Below, in pieces: positions 1 through 9,300 of a stretch of 64,000 bases of DNA. The notes under the pieces are model-generated. The model was given only the letters and a program-made list of their open reading frames with translations. It made no database searches and was not told the DNA's origin. The translations under genes and the position numbers were made by a program. How positions within the stretch are numbered: position 1 is the first letter of the stretch; every line of letters starts with the position of its first letter. This DNA comes from Lysinibacillus macroides. GTDB taxonomy: Bacteria; Bacillota; Bacilli; Bacillales_A; Planococcaceae. The DNA lies in contig NZ_LGCI01000010.1 in the NCBI RefSeq assembly GCF_001281525.1, positions 350,489-414,488 on the forward strand. The letters run 5' to 3'.

Positions 1-2
1 TT

Positions 3-551
3 GATGGGGCTGGCCTAGCTGGCTTGCGCTTAACTTCTTATTTCTATGCTAAATTAAACGAACAAGGTGTTCCTACGCACTATGTAGACGCTAATTTTGA
101 AGACGCAACGATGACAGTTAAACCTGCAACTGTTTTTGGTAATGGCTTAGAGGTTATTTGCCGCTTTCGAGCAGTCGGTTCATTCCTACGCCGCTATGGT
201 GCCTATGTTAAGGAAGGGCAAGAACTAGATGCCTTTGTAGAAGTAACCATTAAAGATGACGACCGCCTAGACCCTCCGATTTCTGACGATGCACTGGCGA
301 TGCTAAACTTACTAACGCACGAGGAATATGCCATTTTAAAACAACGTACAATTGAAATTTCAAAGTTTGTGGCAGCAGAGCTTGCAAAAAAAGGCCTAAC
401 ACTGTATGATATTAAACTAGAGTTCGGTCGTGATGCTCAAACAAATGAAATTCTACTAATAGATGAAATTTCTGGTGGCAATATGCGCGCTTACAAAGGT
501 GAACAATATATTGAGCCATTAGAGCTTGAAAAAATTATGCTAGCTGAATAA
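3..551 (+). CDS. purC: SAICAR synthase-like protein, 5' end outside window
   Basis: The reading frame is open from the left edge of the window, so the gene is cut at its 5' end; the visible TTG at 24 is internal. The product resembles phosphoribosylaminoimidazole-succinocarboxamide synthase, which joins aspartate to CAIR in purine synthesis. Recognisable family signatures are the RxxGSFLRRYG strand, the basic and acidic KLEFGRD segment and the IDEISGGNMR motif near the C-terminus, where the family binds ATP and metal. It is followed by a terminator and then an unrelated YIP1 gene rather than by purS/purQ, so it does not sit in the usual 3' context of the pur operon. It may be a divergent PurC or a paralogue; the missing N-terminal part would decide. 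Confidence 0.75.
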   Translation, partial: DGAGLAGLRLTSYFYAKLNEQGVPTHYVDANFEDATMTVKPATVFGNGLEVICRFRAVGSFLRRYGAYVKEGQELDAFVEVTIKDDDRLDPPISDDALAMLNLLTHEEYAILKQRTIEISKFVAAELAKKGLTLYDIKLEFGRDAQTNEILLIDEISGGNMRAYKGEQYIEPLELEKIMLAE

Positions 552-560
552 GCAATAAAT

Positions 561-600
561 AAGGGCATGTCTGAAAAGTTATCTTGAGACATGTCCTTTC
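561..600 (+). terminator. hairpin terminator after the purC-like gene
   Basis: A 12-bp stem, AAGGGCATGTCT pairing with AGACATGTCCTT, starts about 10 bases after the stop codon. The following T tract is short, so termination may be partial. Confidence 0.6.
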
Positions 601-678
601 TAATTTTTTATGAAACTTTTCCCTACATAAGCCGTATAGTAATGAAACAGAAGATTTTATCAGGTTGGAGGTAGTTTA

Positions 679-1332
679 ATGGACAACTATAATGAAACAC
701 CACAAGAAGAAAGGCCAAAGCTAAATCCATTTTTATCCGTTTGGCTACACCCAAAACAAACAGCTCGTTATATAATTGGTGAAAAAACGATTGGCTTTGC
801 GATTTTTGTGTTATCAATTGGCTATATTGGCTCTATTTTATCTGGAGTAGTGGATATAGAGTTTTTAGGTGGTATGGCACCTTGGCTCTTAGTGTTGATA
901 TGTATTATTTCCGCCCCAATCGTAGGCATAGTCAGCACAGCTTTTTCTGCCCTTATCGCCTGGCTATTTGGTAAGCTTTTTAAAGGCACTGGCACTTATT
1001 CGGACTTATTTAAAGGATTAAGCCTAACAGCTATTCCATTTATTATTTTAATTCCGCTCTATCTTATTTGGTTAATAACTTCACCAGAATCTTTATTCTA
1101 TCCAGATTACATAGGACCACTCCCTTGGATTTTTTGGCCAGCTATTATTCTAACAATTGTTGTGAGTATTTGGGCATTTATTATATCCATAGCTGTAATC
1201 GCAGAGGCACACCAATTCTCCAATTGGATGGCTTTCTTTACGATTTTAATCCCTTCAATTGTGTTAGGTATTCTTGCCTTTGTCTTTATTTTTATTATTA
1301 TAATTGGGCTTGTTGGTATTGGCATGATGTAA
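679..1332 (+). CDS. YIP1 family integral membrane protein
   Basis: A 217-residue membrane protein with a hydrophilic N-terminal 35 residues followed by about five hydrophobic segments. The start of the domain (NPFLSVWLHPKQTARYII, around residues 17-34) is typical of the bacterial YIP1 domain, whose members are poorly characterised membrane proteins. A good ribosome site (GGAGG, 8 bases before ATG) fixes the start. It stands alone between two terminators, so it is probably monocistronic. No substrate or partner can be read from the sequence. Confidence 0.75.
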   Translation: MDNYNETPQEERPKLNPFLSVWLHPKQTARYIIGEKTIGFAIFVLSIGYIGSILSGVVDIEFLGGMAPWLLVLICIISAPIVGIVSTAFSALIAWLFGKLFKGTGTYSDLFKGLSLTAIPFIILIPLYLIWLITSPESLFYPDYIGPLPWIFWPAIILTIVVSIWAFIISIAVIAEAHQFSNWMAFFTILIPSIVLGILAFVFIFIIIIGLVGIGMM

Positions 1333-1380
1333 AAAAATCTCCCCCTCTCGCTGAAAGAATGAGAGGGGGAGATTTTTTCT
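1333..1380. terminator. bidirectional terminator between YIP1 gene and malic enzyme
   Basis: A near-perfect inverted repeat (AAAAATCTCCCCCTCTC with GAGAGGGGGAGATTTTTT) between two convergent genes. A-runs on one side and T-runs on the other allow it to end transcription in both directions. Confidence 0.9.
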
Positions 1381-2582
1381 TATACCGATAATGCGATATT
1401 TTGTTGGAATAGCTCTGATACACCCGATTCAACAGCCGCACCACTGACAGCACGTGAAACAATTTCTACTACACGTTCATCTAAAGATTTTGGTACGATA
1501 TATTCCTCTGTTAATTCCTCGTCACTTACAAGCGATGCAATAGCCTCTACCGCAGCAATTTTCATTGCCTCATTAATATCTGTTGCACGCACATCTAATG
1601 CACCACGGAAAATACCTGGGAATGCTAGCACATTATTAATTTGATTTGGATAATCTGAACGACCTGTGCCCATCACACGCACGCCCCATTTTCTCGCATT
1701 ATCATAGGTGATTTCAGGGTTTGGATTAGCTAAAGCGAACACGATCGGATCGTTATTCATAGACGCAATATGAGCCTCTGTTAATAGATTAGCAACAGAT
1801 ACACCAATAAAGACATCTGCCCCCACAAGTACATCATCCAACGTACCCTGGATTTTTTCTGGATTTGTTAAATGGGCAACCGTTTCTTTAATTGGATTCA
1901 TGCCCTCTGGACGCCCCTCATAAATAACGCCTTTTGTATCGCACATAAAAATATTTTTATAGCCCATTTGCACAAGGATACGTAAAATGGCAATACCTGC
2001 AGCACCAGCACCATTAATAACAATCTTCATCGTTGCTACATCCTTTTTCACAATACGATTGGCATTAATCATTCCTGCCCCTACAACAATCGCTGTGCCA
2101 TGCTGATCGTCATGGAACACAGGAATATCACATTCCTGACGCAGGCGATCTTCAATTTCAAAACATCTTGGTGCTGAAATATCTTCTAAGTTGACAGCAC
2201 CAAATGTTGGAGCAAGCGCCTTCACAATGCTGACGATTTCATCCGGATTTTTTGTATCTAAGCAAATTGGAAAAGCATCAACATTGGCAAAACGCTTTAA
2301 TAAAATCGCCTTTCCTTCCATTACTGGTAATGCCGCTTTTGGCCCAATATCGCCTAAACCTAACACCGCTGTTCCATCCGAAACAACTGCCACCATATTG
2401 CCCTTCATCGTATAGTCATAGACAAGTGACGGATTTCTTTCAATTTCTACACATGGTGCTGCTACCCCAGGTGAATAAGCAAGACTAAGATCATAAGAAT
2501 CCTTTACAGGAACCTTTGAATTCACCTCTAATTTTCCATTATAGTGTGCATGCATTTCAATAGCCTTTTTCATTACGTCCAT
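1380..2582 (-). CDS. ytsJ: malic enzyme (malate to pyruvate, NAD(P)-dependent)
   Basis: A 400-residue enzyme that oxidatively decarboxylates malate to pyruvate in the cytoplasm, linking the TCA cycle with pyruvate. The family motifs are all present: YSPGVAAPC at 36-44, the catalytic and metal region PVFHDDQHGTAIV at 154-166, and the Rossmann glycine motif INGAGAAGIA at 189-198. Length and sequence fit the short bacterial class represented by B. subtilis YtsJ. A sigma-A promoter lies about 45 bases upstream and is flanked by an inverted repeat (separate entries). It is convergent with the YIP1 gene and shares its terminator. NAD versus NADP preference cannot be read reliably. Confidence 0.93.
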   Translation of the reverse strand: MDVMKKAIEMHAHYNGKLEVNSKVPVKDSYDLSLAYSPGVAAPCVEIERNPSLVYDYTMKGNMVAVVSDGTAVLGLGDIGPKAALPVMEGKAILLKRFANVDAFPICLDTKNPDEIVSIVKALAPTFGAVNLEDISAPRCFEIEDRLRQECDIPVFHDDQHGTAIVVGAGMINANRIVKKDVATMKIVINGAGAAGIAILRILVQMGYKNIFMCDTKGVIYEGRPEGMNPIKETVAHLTNPEKIQGTLDDVLVGADVFIGVSVANLLTEAHIASMNNDPIVFALANPNPEITYDNARKWGVRVMGTGRSDYPNQINNVLAFPGIFRGALDVRATDINEAMKIAAVEAIASLVSDEELTEEYIVPKSLDERVVEIVSRAVSGAAVESGVSELFQQNIALSV

Positions 2583-2626
2583 TCGATCCCATCCTTTTCC
2601 CTTTTGAATTGTGATTATATTTCAGA

Positions 2627-2655
2627 ATCATAATACTTTGTGAAAATATAGTCAA
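2627..2655 (-). promoter_or_regulatory. sigma-A promoter of malic enzyme gene
   Basis: Read on the minus strand, TTGACT (2650-2655) and TATGAT (2627-2632) are separated by exactly 17 bases and point to the malic enzyme start at 2582. The promoter is enclosed by the inverted repeat TTTCAGAAT (2620-2628) and ATTCTGAAA (2661-2669), a possible operator. Confidence 0.75.
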
Positions 2656-2669
2656 CAAATATTCTGAAA

Positions 2670-2978
2670 ATTTATTCTTTTCTTTTAAAAACATAAGATT
2701 TCACAAGCTTAAATACATTTTTTTGTCAAGTTATGTTTTTCACAATCAATTATTTTAAAGTAATAAATACCAATGGATGATGCGAAGTGAATGTACAATT
2801 ACAGCCATTTAAACTGTTCAGCTTTTCACATAGTATTTTTCTTATGTAATTGAGAAATTTTTCACAAACTTATGTAAGCGTATCCATTGTGGTGACTGAG
2901 TTTGACACAATTTATTCACATTTTTTCACAAAGTTTTTTGTTATAGCACGCAACTGTGATTCCTATTTCTACGCTAAC
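2670..2978. other. gene-free AT-rich region with repeated TTCACA motifs
   Basis: No plausible gene is seen. The stretch carries six same-orientation copies of TTCACA at 2700, 2739, 2825, 2861, 2915 and 2925. The inverse, TTGTGAA, lies inside the malic enzyme promoter spacer at 2638-2644. These resemble half-sites of Rex or Fnr/CRP-type regulators, but no complete dyad is evident. Confidence 0.4.
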
Positions 2979-3010
2979 AAAAAAAAGAGCCCCTATCGGA
3001 AGGACTCTTG
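2979..3010 (-). terminator. terminator of MBL-fold gene
   Basis: Read on the minus strand, AAGAGTCC pairs with GGGCTCTT and is followed by a run of eight Ts. The upstream arm overlaps the last codons of the MBL-fold gene. Confidence 0.8.
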
Positions 3011-3823
3011 TGTAAAGTGATTGATAAAAGCGGTAACCATATGTTTGGAGGACCATTGCTCCTCAGATACTTGTGTTATAGGATAATCACGTGGAAAGAT
3101 ACTTTTAGTAATTTCCTCTACAGAATAGCCACGCTCAAAAAGCTGACGTACCTTATCCTCCATTTCCTCAATATACGTAATTTTTTCATCTATTCGATTG
3201 CGTCCATCTGCCAAATAACCCGCATGACAGCAATAAACTTCCTGAAAATCATAGTTTAATAATTTTTTCAAAGATGCTAAAGTATGAACAATATTTTCTT
3301 CATCCAAGACAACCTTTGTTTTTGTTTGAATATATAAATCGCCTGTAAACATCATGCCTGTCTCACGATTATAGAAAGCTAGGTGATCGGTTGTATGACC
3401 AGGTGTTTCAATAATGTCCCATACAGCCATTTTTGTCTGTAATGTTGAGCCAAAGGATTGTGCTACAAACCCTGGGCGCTCTCCCCATAATGCCTGACGA
3501 TACATTGGATATACCCCATCCTTTGCACAGCTCTCGATTGACTCTTGGTGCAGATAAATAGGCACATCCCTTTGTTGTTGTAGCCAAGCAGCATTGCCCG
3601 TATGATCTTCATGAGAATGGGTTAATGCAATTTGTTCAATTGGTAAATCATTAAAAAATGGCTGAAATTCCTGCGCTAAGGAAGCAGAGCCTGTATCAAT
3701 TAATAAGCCATCCACAAAAAAACTATATACACCCATCCCAAAGCCTTGAACGGCTATTTTTCCATGCGCACATTGGACATTGCGATGTTGCTCTACCTTT
3801 ATGCTTGTTTCACGTTTAAACAT
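2993..3823 (-). CDS. MBL-fold metallo-hydrolase
   Basis: A 276-residue protein of the metallo-beta-lactamase fold. The two-metal site is complete: HSHEDH at 69-74 (H69, H71, D73, H74), H143 in PGHTTDH, D162 in FTGD and H200 in the CCHAG segment. The C-terminal 75 residues form a helical extension common in glyoxalase-II-like hydrolases of Bacillales. The substrate cannot be inferred; a thioester or lactone hydrolase is possible. The start ATG is preceded by AAAGGGGG at a good distance. The gene is followed by its own terminator. Confidence 0.85.
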   Translation of the reverse strand: MFKRETSIKVEQHRNVQCAHGKIAVQGFGMGVYSFFVDGLLIDTGSASLAQEFQPFFNDLPIEQIALTHSHEDHTGNAAWLQQQRDVPIYLHQESIESCAKDGVYPMYRQALWGERPGFVAQSFGSTLQTKMAVWDIIETPGHTTDHLAFYNRETGMMFTGDLYIQTKTKVVLDEENIVHTLASLKKLLNYDFQEVYCCHAGYLADGRNRIDEKITYIEEMEDKVRQLFERGYSVEEITKSIFPRDYPITQVSEEQWSSKHMVTAFINHFTQESFR

Positions 3824-3875
3824 CCATGTTCCCCCTTTTACAAAAGTGTAGCATAAAATGAATCATGAGTCATTT

Positions 3876-4430
3876 TCAGGAAACCTTAACATGTGTAGCT
3901 GATCTTATATATTTCCTTACACCTCGTATATGAAGAAGTAAACGGATATTCACCGCAAATAGTAAAATACCTCCTACTAGAATCAAAAGATAGACAAAAG
4001 AGTTGTCACTATTCATCAGAAATGTCCAGCTCGCTGCTACTACTAGCACAACCCATTGATAGCTTTTCATAATGTGTGGTGTCGAAGCTTGTACATAATA
4101 ACGCTTTTCAATCTCTGCCACCGTTTTACTTAATTCAATGATGATCAATAATTCCAGCAACAGGCTTATCACAAAATACCATGTACTTGTCAATGTGGTC
4201 ATTGGCAATAGATACATAATCATTAAGGCCATATCACCAATAAGCAAATATTTCATCCATGTTTTTCTCTGACAATACGTGAAAATTTTTATGCAGGCAC
4301 CGTAAAATATCAATTGTTGCAGACAATAAGCAAAGGGTATCATATTCAACAACACAAGTTTGCAGCCTAGCACAATCCATAACCATTTCAAAAACTGTAA
4401 TTGATGATGCCTATCATCTATAACAATCAT
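3876..4430 (-). CDS. integral membrane protein of unknown function
   Basis: A 184-residue protein with about five hydrophobic stretches and few charged residues outside short loops; I do not recognise a family. It starts 17 bases inside the 3' end of the preceding secreted-protein gene, with AAAGGAG 10 bases ahead of the ATG, so the two genes are translationally linked and probably act together at the membrane. Nothing in the sequence suggests an enzymatic role. Confidence 0.65.
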   Translation of the reverse strand: MIVIDDRHHQLQFLKWLWIVLGCKLVLLNMIPFAYCLQQLIFYGACIKIFTYCQRKTWMKYLLIGDMALMIMYLLPMTTLTSTWYFVISLLLELLIIIELSKTVAEIEKRYYVQASTPHIMKSYQWVVLVVAASWTFLMNSDNSFVYLLILVGGILLFAVNIRLLLHIRGVRKYIRSATHVKVS

Positions 4431-5187
4431 CCTTTTGCAACTCCTTTTGTATGCTTTCTAGTTGAAAGGGTGCATCTCGAATTACCGATACAGGCCATAC
4501 TTCATCTGAACCCCTAACACTTACCGTTGCAGCAACATCTGCTCCTGATTCATTAATTTGAAATGATATCTTCATCGTTTGCCCCTTTTTCATAGAAATC
4601 GGAAAATTTTCTTCCTTATATCGCACACCATTGACCTCTACATGTTCAAAGTTAACATGAGATTTTAAGCAGGCAGGTATATGGACTGTGTGAATACTTG
4701 TATCTTGTGCTACTTTATAGGTTACAGCGGTATCACCATTATTACTTCCAGATGATGCCAAGAAATAATCACTTTGTTGACTAGGCTCCTCCCACGCTAA
4801 ATGCAATGTTGCTGCTAGCCGTTCTCCATCATTTAGCACTAAATATACCTGCTTGTTGTGCAGTAAAGTTGCTATTTCCTGATGGTCACCACTGAAAAAT
4901 GCTACCCGTACTAATTGATGCGCTTTTTCTTCTATTATATTTCCTGTACCGTTTGTTTCCTCTGGTAAAATAAGAGGACCTGCCTCTAAATGGGTCACTA
5001 AACGTGGGTCACTTTTATTTGTTATATAATGAATTTTAAAATGATGGCTATCATTGCTACGATAAAAATCTTGAATAAGTGGCACTGTTATTGGCTGTGC
5101 TAATTGATGATAAAAATACACTATACTATTGCCAAGCAGTAACAGCATAATTATGCCAATCGCTACCATCTGTTTGAAATCACCCAT
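4414..5187 (-). CDS. membrane-anchored extracytoplasmic protein, unknown
   Basis: A 257-residue protein with one N-terminal hydrophobic segment (residues 9-27) that could be a signal anchor. The rest is soluble, rich in polar and beta-prone sequence and presumably outside the membrane. GGAGGG lies five bases before the ATG. No family was recognised. It overlaps the following membrane-protein gene by 17 bases, forming a two-gene unit, and its promoter region borders the 21-bp repeat array at 5241-5464. Confidence 0.65.
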   Translation of the reverse strand: MGDFKQMVAIGIIMLLLLGNSIVYFYHQLAQPITVPLIQDFYRSNDSHHFKIHYITNKSDPRLVTHLEAGPLILPEETNGTGNIIEEKAHQLVRVAFFSGDHQEIATLLHNKQVYLVLNDGERLAATLHLAWEEPSQQSDYFLASSGSNNGDTAVTYKVAQDTSIHTVHIPACLKSHVNFEHVEVNGVRYKEENFPISMKKGQTMKISFQINESGADVAATVSVRGSDEVWPVSVIRDAPFQLESIQKELQKDDCYR

Positions 5188-5240
5188 AGTTCCCTCCTAT
5201 TCTAGTGCTCATTACTATTTTATCATACAAATTGGGAGTT

Positions 5241-5464
5241 CTATCCACTTTTCGAATTGATGCTAAAGCCTTTATCGTAAGCTATCCTGCGAATTTGGGG
5301 TGCTATCCATTACTCTGGCAGGTCTATCCGTCACATTTGAGGTCCTATCCACTGCTTCCCTTACTAAGGCTTGCTATTAGAGCTTTTATTATATGCTATC
5401 CTGTGAATTTCAGGGGCTAGTCATCACTCTGACAGTTCTATCCGTCACATTTAAGATGCTATCT
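5241..5464. repeat. array of 21-bp-phased CTATCC repeats
   Basis: CTATCC or a one- or two-base variant recurs at 5282, 5303, 5324 and 5345, and again at 5396, 5417, 5438 and 5459. The spacing within each block is exactly 21 bases and the two blocks are offset by 114 bases. A further copy sits at 5241. Between the blocks the sequence is also duplicated imperfectly. A two-unit copy with the same 21-bp spacing occurs at 46909-46940. This fills the intergenic gap 5188-5477, where no gene is seen. Confidence 0.75.
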
Positions 5465-5477
5465 GCCACTGCCTCCT

Positions 5478-5516
5478 CTCATAAAAAAAACGCTCACGGC
5501 TGTGAGCGTTTTTTTA
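5478..5516 (-). terminator. terminator of sulfurtransferase gene
   Basis: The stem ACGCTCAC/GTGAGCGT has a short loop and is flanked by A and T runs on both sides. It begins at the stop codon of the sulfurtransferase gene and could work in both directions. Confidence 0.85.
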
Positions 5517-6308
5517 TTCTACTTCATATTCTGTAATCCAATCACTAAAGCTGCCTACATATAATTGGATATTTTCATAGCCTTCATCTGCTAACACAGC
5601 ATATAAAGGGGAGGCTGTCACACCGCTACCACAATAGACAACGATATGCTCATCGCGTGCAACTTTTTGACGCAAGGCATCGTTGGCCTTTAATTGTCCA
5701 TCTACCTTTAATTGCTCCCAATCGAAGTTTTGCGCTGTTGGAATATGCCCTGCTACCTTGTCCAACGGCTCCACTTCGCCGCGATAACGTTCAGCTGCAC
5801 GGGCATCAAGTAAAGTTGCTTGTACCTCGCCATCCACAATGGCTTTAACAGCTTGTCTTGGCGCGTACAGCTCATCTCGCCATACAAAGTCAATCTTTGT
5901 TGGTGGATATTTAATAATATCCTTGGTAAAAGGGAGTTTGGCCTCTAATGCTGGTACACCTCCATTAACAATTACCACATTTGGAAAGCCAGCATAGGTG
6001 AGCATCCACCATGCACGCGGGGCAAACGGCGCAGCGCCTTGGTCATACACAACAATTTGATCCTCATAGCGTAAGCCTAGCTCCTGAAAGACAGAGGTTA
6101 ACTTTTCCTTGCTTGGCATTGGATGACGTCCATCCTTACTATCCATATCTGATAGCTGTTGCTCTAAATCAAGATAAATGGCTCCTGTTGCATGTCCTTC
6201 TTCAAACGCTTTTCTGCCTGCCTCTTTATTTTGTAAATCATAACGGGCATCGATAAAACGGACACCATCAAGTTGAATATCATCCACTGATTTGAATACT
6301 TTTCCCAA
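5514..6308 (-). CDS. two-domain rhodanese-type sulfurtransferase
   Basis: The protein has two rhodanese domains (roughly residues 5-125 and 145-262). The second carries the active-site loop VVYCGSGVTA, whose cysteine would carry the persulfide; this loop is typical of thiosulfate or 3-mercaptopyruvate sulfurtransferases. A longer frame begins at 6341, but the TTG at 6308 has an excellent GAGGTGATT site five bases upstream. That start avoids overlap with the dynamin gene ending at 6319, so I choose it (264 residues). The gene follows dynA closely and ends in its own terminator. The natural sulfur donor is not evident. Confidence 0.85.
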   Translation of the reverse strand: MGKVFKSVDDIQLDGVRFIDARYDLQNKEAGRKAFEEGHATGAIYLDLEQQLSDMDSKDGRHPMPSKEKLTSVFQELGLRYEDQIVVYDQGAAPFAPRAWWMLTYAGFPNVVIVNGGVPALEAKLPFTKDIIKYPPTKIDFVWRDELYAPRQAVKAIVDGEVQATLLDARAAERYRGEVEPLDKVAGHIPTAQNFDWEQLKVDGQLKANDALRQKVARDEHIVVYCGSGVTASPLYAVLADEGYENIQLYVGSFSDWITEYEVE

Positions 6309-6318
6309 ATGAATCACC

Positions 6319-9300
6319 TCATGCGTATTGTAGTTGTGCATAAATGGCTTTCCAAGAAGCTAAACGGCTTTCTTCTTGCAGTGCCTGTCTTTCTGTGTCA
6401 ATTTGTTCAAGTGCTTGATGATAAATATATTGACGTAAATGTTCTGCTTCCTCTGCAATAAAGGTAATGGCCCATGTCATGAGTGCAACCTTTTGTGCAT
6501 CTAAATACTCTTGGGCATCCGGTTTTGTTAATGCTTCAAGTGCCTCACTTAATTTTACTTTCTCATTTTTCTCAAAGAATGCTTTTTGATTACGGAAGTG
6601 CGATTTGACATTTGTGTATTTTGAAATATCTGTAAACGGACCTTCAAAATCAAGTAAATTTGGCTCAGACGATTCAAAGGCTAAAAATGAGAAGCTACGG
6701 TTTAGTTCTTTTAGCTCACGTACTTCATCCTTAAAGCGCTGCTGCATTTTTTTGCTAATAAATTGCGATAAGCGGAAGTTTGTGACACGCATTTCCTGTG
6801 TAAAATCAAAACGTAAGCTTTGCATTACTTCTTTCAATGCATGCTCCAACGCTTGCTGTGCCGGCATGGCAGCAAATGTCGAAGGGTTGTAGCCTTCCTT
6901 AAAGAACTCAGGGTAACGATAATAAACACGTTGAAGAACATAATAGAGTAGCTCATCAAGCTCTTGTTTTGTTTCACTCTCTAACATGCTCGTATTCAGT
7001 ACACTGAACTTCGATTGAATATGTTGTTCAAGTGCTGTTAATTCCTCTAAGCGTTCATCCTTACGCTTTAAGTTATCCTCTGTTTGTGCAATTAAATCAG
7101 CTAGACGTTGCTCGGTTTTATCGACTTCCTCTGCAAGTGCCTGGACAGCCAAGGCACTTAATTCATCGTTTAAGAATGTGTGGAAATCTTCTTCAAACGA
7201 TGGCATACCAGATGTTAAATCGGCACCTTCTACCTTTTCTTTTAACGCTAAAAGACTGGATACCCCATACAATCGTGGGAAGCGAATGCCAAAGCGTTGT
7301 AACTCTGAGCGTACATAGCCTTTTACATCTTCTTGTTCTTCATCCGTTGTTGCCAAATCAATCGCATTGACAATAAAGAACATTTTGTCAAGCTCAAATG
7401 CATCCTTTACACGACCGAGTTGAATTAAAAACTCGCGGTCAGTTTTAGCAAAGGCATGGTTATAGTACGTAATAAATAGGATGGCATCAGCATTACGAAT
7501 ATATTCAAAGGCTACACCTGTATGGCGAGCATTAATAGAATCTGCTCCTGGTGTGTCAACAAGAGTCACGCCCATACGTGTTAATGGACTATCATAATAG
7601 AAGTCGATATTGTCAACAAAGCATGATTTATTTTCTTGTGCAACAAATTTTTCAAACTCTTCACGGTCTACGCGAAGGATAGAACCAAACTCAGACTTAA
7701 AGGTTGGATAGCCTTCTTTATAGGCACGAATAAATGACTTATGAATATTTAAACGTTCGTCCGTTAGCTGAACTGCAAGCCCTTCATCCGCACGATTATA
7801 GGCTTCCTCCAATGTCGATACAGACAAACCAATCGCCGCATAGGAGCCTTGAATATCCTCTAGCATTTGTTCCGCAGTTTTAAGCTGTACATCCGCTGTT
7901 TCATGTGGGTGTTCAGGTGTAACTGGACGAATTTTATTGATGGCCGCAGTTGTTGGGTTTGGTGATACAGGTAACACCTTCGCGCCCATTAAAGCATTCG
8001 AGAAGGATGATTTCCCAGCACTAAATGCACCAAACAAAGCAATCGTAAAATCCTTTTTCTGTAAACGTTCCACTTTATTTTCAAGGTATTGAGCAACTTC
8101 GGCAAAGCCTTGCACCTCTTTAACCGCATTGGCTGTATGGCGTGCACGATTAATGACCCCATCGATTGGTAGAGTCGTTGCGCTGACTGCCTGCTGTACC
8201 TCTTCTTGCTGCACAGCTTCTTCCTTTGGCTTCAGCATGGATTCATCAAATAAACGAATATCCGCTAAATCTTGCTTAAAGGTATTTTCCCACGTTACAA
8301 GCTGTTGATTAGCAATTTGACGAACTTCATTGCTCGCTTGATGCATAATGCTTGCACTATATTGCTGATAGGCTTCGATTTCCAGCACAGCATGAATTGC
8401 GTCCACCTTCGCTTGCATCGCTGCCATTTTTAACTTGGATGGTGCGGCAGTTTCCGTTGCTACTGTCTCAAGGGTTGTTGCCTGCTCATTTTTCCAACGA
8501 TCTGTTTCCTGAATAAAGTAGCGCTTTGTTGCTTCTGCCACACGATTCGCAAAGTTTAATACGGCATCACCTGTTAATATTGCACCTATTTGCACCTGTT
8601 GCTCAATCAACGAAAATGGTAAATCAAATGTATGGGCATCAATGGCAGCGGCACGTTCCTCATTTAATGCACCAACGTCCTTCAATGCCTTTTTCATAAG
8701 ACCTTTTAAATGCCCCGTGATTTGTGCATGGACCACATTTTGATAGGCACTATACGCATTTTCTTTACGTCTGTTTCGCTCTTCCTCTGTTTTTTTCTTT
8801 GCAGTAAAGAGCCCTCCAACTTTAAAGCCTTCCTGCATGCTTTCTAAATAAAGGCGTAAGTGATCGCGTAAATCAGCTGGCATAATTGCAGCATTCGCGA
8901 GCAAATCCTTACGTTGCTCCTCAAACGTTTCGTTCCAAGCTTCTACTGAAAATAATTCAACCTGACGATTTAATTTATTGTATTGCTCTAATATATCTTG
9001 ATGGTGTGCCCAGTCATCCGCACTTAAAATTTCTTCATCAATTGCTAAACGATCCTGTCTTTCTTCCATTAAATAATTGTCATGCTCGCTTTGCAATAAA
9101 CGCAATGTATTCGTAGCTGTTTGCACAAGCTGCTCCTGCCAGTCATTCATACTGTCCATCACGATTTTCTTTACTGCCTCAAAATCATTATGTGGATGCT
9201 CTGGCTCTCTTAATGATGTAAAGAAAACACCCTTCGGTACAACACCCCATGCTGCAAAGGACTGATGAACAGTTGCTTTAAATTCTTCGAAGCTCAATTC

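Noticed and set aside
5241..5464. CRISPR-like interpretation of the 21-bp repeat array
   Set aside because: Units are contiguous without unique spacers and the repeats are too short and variable; no cas genes are present in the window.
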